From: Thiohalocapsa sp.
GTDB taxonomy: Bacteria > Pseudomonadota > Gammaproteobacteria > Chromatiales > Chromatiaceae
Reading direction: 5' to 3'
Assembly: GCF_019695415.1 (NCBI RefSeq)
Contig: NZ_JAIFKJ010000645.1
Location: 1-5,196 of the forward strand
Length of the DNA: 5,196 nt
Below, piece after piece: positions 1 to 5,196 of this stretch. Below the pieces are notes generated by a model. The model searched no databases and was not told the DNA's origin. It saw nothing but the letters and a program-made list of their open reading frames with translations. Within the stretch, counting starts at the first letter, position 1; every line of letters begins with the position of its first letter. The translations under genes were made by a program, and so were the position numbers.

Positions 1-2
1 CG

Positions 3-3000
3 AGGCTCTTGTTGTGGCTGCCCCCTCTGACCGTACTGGTGCCGGCAGCGGCAACGTCGGGCACGGGCGCGGAGGCGATTGCGGCCCAGTCCGTGCGCAT
101 TCAGCTGCAATGGCGTCACCAATGGCAGTTTGCCGGGTTTTACGCGGCGCTGGCCCAGGGCTTCTACCGCGAGGCTGGTCTCGAGGTCGCCCTGCTCGAG
201 GGCGGGCCCGACACCGACCCCGTGGAGGCGGTGCTGGACGGTCGCGCGGACTTCGGCACCGCTCCCGCGGATATGCTGCTTGAGACACAGGCCTCCGGGG
301 CGCGCCTCAAGCTGTTGGCGAGCTGGTTTCGCCGCTCGCCGTTGGTGCTGGTGGTGCCGCCCGACGTGGTACTGCCGCGCCAACTCGCCGGCAAGCGCCT
401 CCTGGCGGCGCCGCACATGCTCGAGAGCCCGAACATGACACGGCTCTTCGCCCGCGCGGGAATCGATCGCGACCAGATCCAGGTGGTGCCCTACGCGCCG
501 GGCATCGACGCCTTTGTGCAGGGTCGCGTCGATGCCATGGTCGCTTACCGCAGCAACGAGGTCTTTCAGCTGTATCGGCGCGGTGTGCCCTTCAACGTCA
601 TCGATCCGGCGGACTACGGCGTGCCGGTGCCTGACCTGAATCTCTTCGCCACCGCCGAGACGGTGGGCGCAGCACCGGAGGTCGCAGCCGCGCTGACCGC
701 GGCGACGAACCGCGGCTGGGCCTATGCGCTGGACCATCCGGACGAGCTGGTGGCGCTGATCCGCGCGCGCTGGAACACCCAGAGCAAGGACGCCGAGCAC
801 CTGCGCTTCGAGGCCCATCAGACCCACAGCGCCATGCTGCCGGAAGTGCATCCCGTCGGCAGGCCGGATCGTGGCGCACTGGCGGCGGTCGTGGAGCTGC
901 TGCGGGAGACCGGGCGCGCACCCGGCCCCGTGGACTTAGACGAATTTCTGTTCTTGGCGCCGGCACCGCAGCTTGACCTGACCGCTGCCGAGCAGGTTTT
1001 CCTGGAGCGGCACCCCCGTCTGCGGGTTCGTTTCGCACCGCTGCCGCCGTTCGCGGACTGGAGCGAGCGAGGGCCGTCCGGCTATTCCGTGGAGTTGCTG
1101 GAGCTGATTGCCCGGCGCGCCGGCTTCACGCTCAGCTGGCGCGTCGCGGACCCCGCTCGTGTGCAGAGTCACCTGCGCAGCGGCAGCGCGGACGTCACCA
1201 TCAACGTCGGTGCCACGCCGGTGCGCCAGAATTACCTCCGGTTCAGCGCGCGAGCTTTCCCGGTACCACTGGTCATCGTCGCCCGCCAGGGCCGTACGGA
1301 TCTGCGCGACGCGGCATCCCTACGCGGCAAGACCATCGCCGACAACCCGGGCTGGGCGGCCAGCGAGCTGCTGCAGCGCTGCTGCGGCGAGCTGGAGCGG
1401 CTGCGCGTGGCGGGCTTCACCGAAGCCCTGCACGCCGTGTCCAGCGGCCGCGCGGACGCGGCCGTGATGCCCCGGCAGGTGGCGCTGCATCTATTCGAGT
1501 CGGAGCGTCTCTCGGATCTTGCCATCGTCGGCCAGTTGTCGGCATCCGTCGCCGGAGAGACCCTAAAGGCACATCCCTTCGCTGTTCGACAGGATCTGCC
1601 GGAAGCGGCGGCGATTCTGGACAAGGCCTACGCCGCCCTGACACCAGCAGAGCTCAAGGCGCTCTGGGCACGCTGGTTTGGCGGTGCCCAGGCCCTGGCG
1701 GATCTGCGCGCCGCGGCCACGCGGCAGCGCGACGGGCACCAGGAGGGCGAGATGCCGGACGACGCGCCCGGCTCGGCTGGACAGATGCGCCCGCAGGCGC
1801 AGGACCCGGACGGTGACGAGGCGGGATTGCCGCCGGCACCGACGGTGCAGCTCACGCCCGCCGAGCGCGCTTTTTTGGACAGGCTCCCGACGATTCGCCT
1901 GGGCGTGGGCGCCGACTGGGCGCCCTTCGCGTATCGCGACGCCGACGGGCGCGTGACGGGCATCGACGCGGACATGCTCGCGGCCATCAACGAGCTGCTC
2001 GGTACGGATATCCGGCTGGAGCTCGGCGATTGGCCGACGCTGGTGGAGCAGGCGCTGCGCTATGAGATCGCAGGGCTATCTATGTCCAGGCCGCACGCGG
2101 AGCGTGCGGAACGCTTGGCCTTCTCTGCGCCCTACGCGTCTTTGACCAACGGCATATTCGTGCGCGCAGGCAATCCGTTAAGCATCAAGGGCCCCGACGA
2201 CCTCGCCGGCCGCCGCATCGGCTATGCCGAAGGGGCGTTGGTGAACGAAAAGTACATCGCCGGCATCTCCGGCGCGACCGCCGTCGCGTGCGCCACCGTG
2301 CCGGCAGCGTTGAACGCACTGCTCGCGGGGGAAGTGGACGCACTGATCGGCAGCACGGACGTAATGCGCTTTTTGGTGGCGGATGCCTCGGGGCCACCGG
2401 TGGAGATTGCCTATCGGGTCGGGCAGCCGATGGACCTGGTGTTCTCGGTGCGCAAAGATTGGCCTTTGCTGATCAGCGCGATGGACAAGGCGCTCGCGGC
2501 GCTGCCGGCGACGCGCCGTGTGACGATCCGCGAGCGGCACCTGGGCCCACGCCCGGCTCCACCACAGGGGCAGGTCTTGCTGAGCTTCGTGGAGCGCGAG
2601 TATCTGGCCCGCAAGGATGGCAAGCTTCGCTATTGCTTCAGCCCTGTCTGGACCTCCTACGATTACTTGGAGAACGGCGAGCACCGCGGCCTGTTCCGGG
2701 ATTACCTTGCCCTGTTCGCGCGCAAGCTCGGCGTGGTCCTGGAGCCTGTCCCCGCGCAGAGCAGGAACCAGGCCTTGGCGTTCGCGCGCGAGCGGCGCTG
2801 CGATCTCGTCTCCGGCGTGATCCCCACCGTCGAGCGTGAAGATTTCCTGGACTTCACTCAGGGCTATTTCCAGCTGACCTACGTGCTGCTGGGGCCGAGT
2901 GACATGCCTTTCGTGCGCGACATGCGCGCACTGCGCGGCGAGTCCGTCGCGGTGCCGGCGGCCTCCGCTATTGCTGACGAGCTGGAAGCCAGGCATCCGG

Positions 3001-3728
3001 ATGTGCGCTTCGTGTCGTCGCCGACACCTGTGGCAATGAAGGAGGCCCTGCAGGCCGGTGACATCACCGCGGCGGTGGCGACATTGGAGCATGCCGCGCG
3101 GGTGGTGCATGAGAGTGCAGGGCGTTTGGCCATCATCGGTCAGCTGGATAACCGCTACCCTATCGCTGTTGGCACCCGCAGCGATGAGCCGCTGCTGCGG
3201 CTGATCATGGACAAGGCTCTGGCCGCAGTGACACCGGCGGAGCGGGACGCCATCGAGCTCAAGCAGACCCAGTTCACCATCGAGCAGCGCATGGACCTCA
3301 CCCTTCTCTGGCAAGTGTTGGCGGGGGTGGGGTTGGTGGGGCTGTTTCTGCTCTACCGCCAGCGCGAGCTCACGCGCCTGAACCGCGATCTGACGGCAGC
3401 CCGGGATGCGGCGCGGGTGGCGGCGGCTGCCAAGAGCCAGTTTCTCGCCAATGTGAGCCACGAGATCCGCACCCCGATGAACGCGATCATGGGCATGGCG
3501 CGGCTCTGCCTGGATACGGATCTGGACTTGCGTCAGCGCGGCTGGCTCGAGCGCCTGCACAGCGCGTCGCAGTCGCTGCTCGGCCTTATCGATAACGTAC
3601 TGGATCTATCCCGTATAGAAGCCGGCGGTGCCAAGCTGCGGCACGCGCCTTTCGTCCTCGATGAGCTTCTGGAGCGCGTGCAGGCGGTGGTAGGGGTGCA
3701 GACGCGCGAGGCGGGACTGCTGCTGTAG
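3..3728 (+). CDS. Hybrid sensor histidine kinase, N-terminal part (periplasmic sensors, membrane helix, HisKA); 5' partial, ends at a premature TAG
   Basis: Membrane-bound sensor kinase whose periplasmic half should bind small solutes and whose cytoplasmic half carries the histidine that is autophosphorylated. Visible in order: hydrophobic signal-peptide core LLWLPPLTVLVPAAA (residues about 1-15), NMT1/THI5-like domain (about 29-312), three SBP_bac_3-like domains (about 338-558, 628-846, 872-1090), one transmembrane helix (about 1097-1116), a short linker helix, and HisKA (about 1141-1208) with H-box SHEIRTPMN, His1151. The reading frame is open to the left edge, with in-frame Arg and Leu codons before the TTG at 9. 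No Shine-Dalgarno sits at usable spacing, and the signal peptide lacks its charged start, so the true start is probably upstream. The stop comes about 30 residues after HisKA, before any ATPase domain, whereas relatives continue into HATPase_c. That continuation is present in the same frame downstream. The family call is firm; the ligand is unknown. Confidence 0.9.
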   Translation, partial: RLLLWLPPLTVLVPAAATSGTGAEAIAAQSVRIQLQWRHQWQFAGFYAALAQGFYREAGLEVALLEGGPDTDPVEAVLDGRADFGTAPADMLLETQASGARLKLLASWFRRSPLVLVVPPDVVLPRQLAGKRLLAAPHMLESPNMTRLFARAGIDRDQIQVVPYAPGIDAFVQGRVDAMVAYRSNEVFQLYRRGVPFNVIDPADYGVPVPDLNLFATAETVGAAPEVAAALTAATNRGWAYALDHPDELVALIRARWNTQSKDAEHLRFEAHQTHSAMLPEVHPVGRPDRGALAAVVELLRETGRAPGPVDLDEFLFLAPAPQLDLTAAEQVFLERHPRLRVRFAPLPPFADWSERGPSGYSVELLELIARRAGFTLSWRVADPARVQSHLRSGSADVTINVGATPVRQNYLRFSARAFPVPLVIVARQGRTDLRDAASLRGKTIADNPGWAASELLQRCCGELERLRVAGFTEALHAVSSGRADAAVMPRQVALHLFESERLSDLAIVGQLSASVAGETLKAHPFAVRQDLPEAAAILDKAYAALTPAELKALWARWFGGAQALADLRAAATRQRDGHQEGEMPDDAPGSAGQMRPQAQDPDGDEAGLPPAPTVQLTPAERAFLDRLPTIRLGVGADWAPFAYRDADGRVTGIDADMLAAINELLGTDIRLELGDWPTLVEQALRYEIAGLSMSRPHAERAERLAFSAPYASLTNGIFVRAGNPLSIKGPDDLAGRRIGYAEGALVNEKYIAGISGATAVACATVPAALNALLAGEVDALIGSTDVMRFLVADASGPPVEIAYRVGQPMDLVFSVRKDWPLLISAMDKALAALPATRRVTIRERHLGPRPAPPQGQVLLSFVEREYLARKDGKLRYCFSPVWTSYDYLENGEHRGLFRDYLALFARKLGVVLEPVPAQSRNQALAFARERRCDLVSGVIPTVEREDFLDFTQGYFQLTYVLLGPSDMPFVRDMRALRGESVAVPAASAIADELEARHPDVRFVSSPTPVAMKEALQAGDITAAVATLEHAARVVHESAGRLAIIGQLDNRYPIAVGTRSDEPLLRLIMDKALAAVTPAERDAIELKQTQFTIEQRMDLTLLWQVLAGVGLVGLFLLYRQRELTRLNRDLTAARDAARVAAAAKSQFLANVSHEIRTPMNAIMGMARLCLDTDLDLRQRGWLERLHSASQSLLGLIDNVLDLSRIEAGGAKLRHAPFVLDELLERVQAVVGVQTREAGLLL
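93..944 (+). other. NMT1/THI5-like periplasmic solute-binding domain
   Basis: Residues about 29-312 resemble the SsuA/THI5/NMT1 class of ABC-transporter binding proteins. The opening IQLQWRHQWQFAGFYAAL followed by GFYREAGLEV is a clear family signature, as is the later DGRADFGTAPADMLL segment. Characterised members of this class bind pyrimidine precursors of thiamine, sulfonates or related compounds. Here the domain is fused to a kinase, so it probably acts as a sensor, not a transporter receptor. No ABC permease or ATPase gene is visible nearby. The actual ligand cannot be read from the sequence. Confidence 0.85.
972..3278 (+). repeat. Three tandem SBP_bac_3-like sensor modules (protein-level repeat)
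   Basis: Three diverged copies of one module lie at about 972-1682, 1845-2546 and 2574-3278. Each opens with a similar lead-in helix (LDLTAAEQVFLERHPRLRV, VQLTPAERAFLDRLPTIRL, VLLSFVEREYLARKDGKLR). Each also closes with a related segment (LDKAYAALTPAE, MDKALAALPATR, MDKALAAVTPAE). Inside each is the SBP_bac_3 pattern of an Arg-containing stretch before an F/Y-rich loop (TPVRQNYLRFS, RAERLAFSAPY, VEREDFLDFTQGY). Copies 1 and 2 are separated by an acidic, low-complexity linker (about residues 566-612); copies 2 and 3 almost abut. BvgS and EvgS carry two such flytrap domains, so three is an expanded array. The copies are too diverged to be a recent DNA duplication. Confidence 0.85.
3297..3632 (+). 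other. Transmembrane helix, linker helix and HisKA phosphoacceptor domain
   Basis: Residues about 1097-1116 form a single uninterrupted hydrophobic span ending in YRQRE, whose positive charges fit the cytoplasmic side. A short helix, probably coiled coil (about 1117-1140), leads straight into HisKA with no HAMP or PAS domain between. The H-box AKSQFLANVSHEIRTPMNAI is canonical, with His1151 encoded at 3459-3461. The second HisKA helix ends with the usual LIDNVLDLSRIEAG. Everything needed for dimerisation and for receiving phosphate is intact. Confidence 0.93.
3726..3728 (+). other. In-frame TAG stop interrupting the kinase between HisKA and HATPase_c
   Basis: The codons read G-L-L-L-TAG-L-D-V-D-P, with family-like sequence on both sides and no frame change. 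One base change would turn TAG into CAG, GAG, AAG, TTG, TCG, TGG, TAC or TAT. The position is a variable one in the linker, so the original residue cannot be deduced. Possible causes are a sequencing or assembly error, a recent nonsense mutation, or genuine readthrough. Nothing in the window supports recoding. Confidence 0.9.
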
Positions 3729-5196
3729 CTCGACGTAGACCCGGCGACCCCGATGCGGATCATCGGCGACGCCCTGCGCCTTGCACAGGTCCTGCTCAAT
3801 CTCGCGACCACCGCCGTCAAATTCCCGCCCAGGGGGGCGGTCTTCGTACACGTTAGCCATCAGGCGACCCTGCCCCCGGCCGAAGGCATGGTGGCGCGTC
3901 TTCGCTTTGCGGTGTCCGACACTGGTATCGGCATCAGCCCTGAAGCACGCGCGAGCCTGTTCGAGCCCTTCCGCCAGGCGGACGCGTCCTCCACACGACG
4001 CTACGGGGGCTCCGGTCTCGGGCTCAGCATTAGTCGTGAGCTCGTGCGCCTGATGGGCGGCGACATCCAAGTCAGCAGTGAGCCCGGTCGCGGTAGCCGC
4101 TTCGACTTCACGGTGGCGATGTCGATGCCCCAGGACGCCCTCCCGGCATGGCGGGCGTTGCCGGCCGGCGGCCGGCCGGTGCTGCTGTGGGACGACCATG
4201 CCCGCCGTGCCGCCGCCACGGCCCGGCAGCTTCGCGCCTTCGGGCTCGACGTGGACGCGGTGTGCTCCGTCGCCGAGGCCCTGTCACGGCTCGTCAGCAC
4301 GCATGGCGCGGTCTGGTCACTGCTGCTGGCGCTGCCAACCTCGGCGACGCCGCTCGCGGAGTGTCGGCAGGTCTTCGAAGAGGCGGCGCGTCGAGGACTG
4401 CGGGTGGTACAGCTTACGCCGGACGGAGATCCACCGGCCGTGTTGCTGCCCGCTTCCCGCGAGCGGCTGCATACCTGCCTGGAGCAGGCGCTCCGAGATG
4501 AGGAAGTGGCGCCGCCCGCGGGTGCCGGGACGGGTGATGAGACGCTGAGTGGTCCGGAGCTGCTGCGTGGTCGCCGCGTGCTGCTTGCGGAGGACAATGA
4601 GACGAACCGAGAATACATGCGCGCAGTGCTCGGGCGGGCGGGCTGCACCGTGATGACCGCAGTGAATGGGCGCGCCGCCGTGCGCCGCGCGTTGGACGAG
4701 CCCTTCGATGTTGTCCTGATGGACATCCAAATGCCGCAGCTCGACGGCTATGCAGCGGCACGACAGATCCGAAACGAGCGCGGCGACGCGACGCCGCCTA
4801 TCATCGCCATCACTGCTCACGCGTATCCGGAAGACCGTCGCCTCAGCCGCGCCGCCGGCATGGTCGAGCACCTTGTGAAGCCCGTCACGCCCGAGGCACT
4901 GTATGCGGCCCTACTGCGGAGTCTTGGCGCTGCACCGGCAGATGCGGCTGGTCTTGGAGCGGAGGCAATTCAGCAGACGGACCACGCGGATGCCACCACC
5001 GGTGCAAGGGCGGGCGACACAAGGGCACTGGCTGTGACGCAGGCGCCAGGCGCTGGTCCAGCGGTGGATTTCGCGGCCGGCCTGGCCCGTGCCGGCGGCC
5101 ACGCGGTTCCCTCTCAGCGGGTGCTGGCGTCCTTCCCCCGAGCCCCCCCAACCGATCTTCCGCCCCCCCCCCCCCCCCTCCCCCCCAGCCCGCCCC
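3729..5196 (+). CDS. Hybrid sensor histidine kinase, C-terminal part (HATPase_c, degenerate receiver, receiver, start of Hpt); continues the upstream frame, 3' partial
   Basis: This stretch stays open in the same frame as the upstream kinase fragment and runs off the window. It encodes the catalytic and phosphorelay half that the upstream part lacks: HATPase_c (residues about 1245-1371), a degenerate receiver (about 1389-1496), a complete receiver (about 1522-1638), an Ala/Gly-rich linker, and an apparent Hpt beginning at about 1685. Homology resumes immediately after the TAG (LDVDPATP is a usual HisKA-HATPase linker), so this is the rest of one gene rather than a neighbour. If translated separately, the first in-frame start is ATG at 3753. 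No convincing ribosome binding site precedes it, so independent expression looks weak, although translational reinitiation cannot be excluded. A separate product would have an ATPase domain but no phosphoacceptor histidine domain of its own. Codon use matches the upstream part. Confidence 0.75.
3741..4121 (+). other. HATPase_c catalytic domain with an altered N-box
   Basis: GHKL-type ATP-binding domain, residues about 1245-1371. G1-box SDTGIGIS (Asp1304, codon at 3918-3920), F-box LFEPFRQAD and G2-box RRYGGSGLGLSI are all canonical, and GRGSRFDFTV closes the domain. The N-box reads QVLLNLATTAVKFPP. The usual form is NLxxNAxKFT, so the second Asn, which coordinates Mg-ATP in kinases such as EnvZ (Asn347), is Thr1268 here (ACC at 3810-3812). 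The usual Thr after KF is Pro1273. Each difference is explicable by a single A-to-C change. If they are real, ATPase activity should be badly reduced. Confidence 0.9.
4173..4496 (+). other. Degenerate receiver (pseudo-receiver) domain
   Basis: Residues about 1389-1496 follow the receiver fold pattern: VLLWDDHARRAAATARQL with the acidic pair Asp1395-Asp1396, then FGLDVDAVCSVAEALSRL, then a beta-3 strand WSLLLALP. The residue in the phospho-acceptor position is Ala1441 instead of Asp, and the conserved Lys near the end appears to be missing (LLPASRERL where KP is usual). Inactive receivers of this kind are common between the ATPase and the active receiver of unorthodox kinases, and probably play a structural or regulatory part. 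Homology here is weaker than for the other domains. Confidence 0.7.
4572..4922 (+). other. Receiver (REC) domain, phosphorylatable
   Basis: Residues about 1522-1638 form a complete CheY-like receiver. RVLLAEDNETNRE supplies the acidic pair, VVLMDIQMPQLDGY holds the phospho-acceptor Asp1572 (GAC at 4722-4724), IIAITAHA supplies the switch Thr, and HLVKP supplies the conserved Lys1624 (AAG at 4878-4880). All active-site residues are present, so the domain should accept phosphate from a HisKA histidine and pass it to the Hpt that follows. Confidence 0.95.
5061..5196 (+). other. Start of a probable Hpt domain, truncated by the window end
   Basis: After an Ala/Gly-rich linker, AVDFAAGLARAGGHA resembles the opening of Hpt domains that follow receivers in unorthodox kinases (pattern D-xx-GL-R-GG-xx-LY-xx-L-xx-F). 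The next residues, VPSQRVLASF, still align, but with Pro and Ser where Leu and Tyr are usual. Beyond that the translation becomes nearly pure Pro. The phosphorylated histidine of an Hpt would lie past the window, so the call rests on a short stretch. Confidence 0.5.
5131..5196 (+). repeat. C-rich low-complexity tail with a 16-base C run, probable sequence artefact
   Basis: From about 5131 the sequence turns almost entirely to C, including an unbroken run of 16 C at 5163-5178 and further short runs to the end. The change coincides with loss of Hpt-like sequence in the encoded protein. Nothing comparable occurs elsewhere in the window. The abruptness and position at the very end suggest low-quality base calls at a contig end, not biology. 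Confidence 0.75.

Noticed and set aside
9..11. TTG at 9 as the true start codon
   Set aside because: GAGG at 2-5 is only three bases away, too close for a ribosome binding site. The frame stays open upstream with an Arg codon that suits a signal-peptide n-region, so the start is probably outside the window.
2178..3560. Long open frame of 460 codons on the minus strand
   Set aside because: It lies wholly opposite the strongly conserved third sensor module, membrane helix and HisKA. Its translation is rich in His, Arg, Gln and Ala with no recognisable domain, as expected from the complement of a GC-rich coding frame.
3726..3728. Programmed recoding of TAG, such as pyrrolysine insertion
   Set aside because: No stem-loop or other recoding signal was recognised, and a kinase linker is not a known pyrrolysine site. 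Error or nonsense mutation is simpler.
4078..4548. Plus-strand open frame of 156 codons in another frame
   Set aside because: The frame used by the kinase shows clear receiver and HATPase motifs through the same bases, while this alternative is Arg/Pro/Cys-rich without motifs.
3606..4871. Minus-strand open frames opposite the ATPase and receiver domains (3606-4199, 4001-4726, 4317-4871)
   Set aside because: They overlap each other and the conserved plus-strand frame, and their Arg/Ser/Ala-rich translations show no family pattern. They are shadows.
5163..5186. Poly-C tract as a phase-variable homopolymer
   Set aside because: Slippage tracts usually lie inside otherwise normal sequence. Here the whole tail is C-rich, lies at the very end of the sequence and destroys the encoded domain, so an artefact is more likely.

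Overview
The window is almost entirely one very large gene read left to right, with no second transcription unit visible. Base composition is roughly two-thirds G+C and codon use is strongly GC-ending. Together with the protein style (an unorthodox hybrid sensor kinase with periplasmic solute-binding-type sensors), this suggests a GC-rich proteobacterium, most plausibly a gammaproteobacterium. The taxon is an inference from style, not from a marker gene.

Layout: the 5' end of the gene lies upstream of the window. From base 3 the frame encodes the end of a signal peptide, an NMT1/THI5-type solute-binding domain, three tandem SBP_bac_3-type solute-binding domains, one transmembrane helix and a HisKA dimerisation/phosphoacceptor domain with a perfect H-box. 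The frame then meets a TAG stop at 3726-3728. The same frame continues open to the end of the window and encodes exactly what should come next: a HATPase_c catalytic domain, a degenerate receiver lacking the phospho-acceptor Asp, an intact receiver, and the beginning of what looks like an Hpt domain. The last ~60 bases collapse into a C-rich, low-complexity tail that looks like poor sequence at a contig end.

If intact, the product would be a BvgS/EvgS-like phosphorelay kinase with four periplasmic Venus-flytrap modules. Ligand binding outside would be passed through the membrane helix to autophosphorylation at the HisKA histidine, then His-Asp-His transfer to an unseen response regulator. As written, the stop separates phosphoacceptor histidine from ATPase. 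The ATPase N-box also has Thr where the Mg-binding Asn belongs. The gene is therefore either a recent pseudogene, a true split kinase, or an artefact of base-calling errors. The good preservation of every other motif, and the clearly damaged 3' end of the sequence, make error or very recent inactivation the most likely readings. No RNA gene, mobile element, CRISPR array, promoter or terminator was recognised. Residue numbers below count the TTG at base 9 as residue 1 and the TAG as residue 1240.
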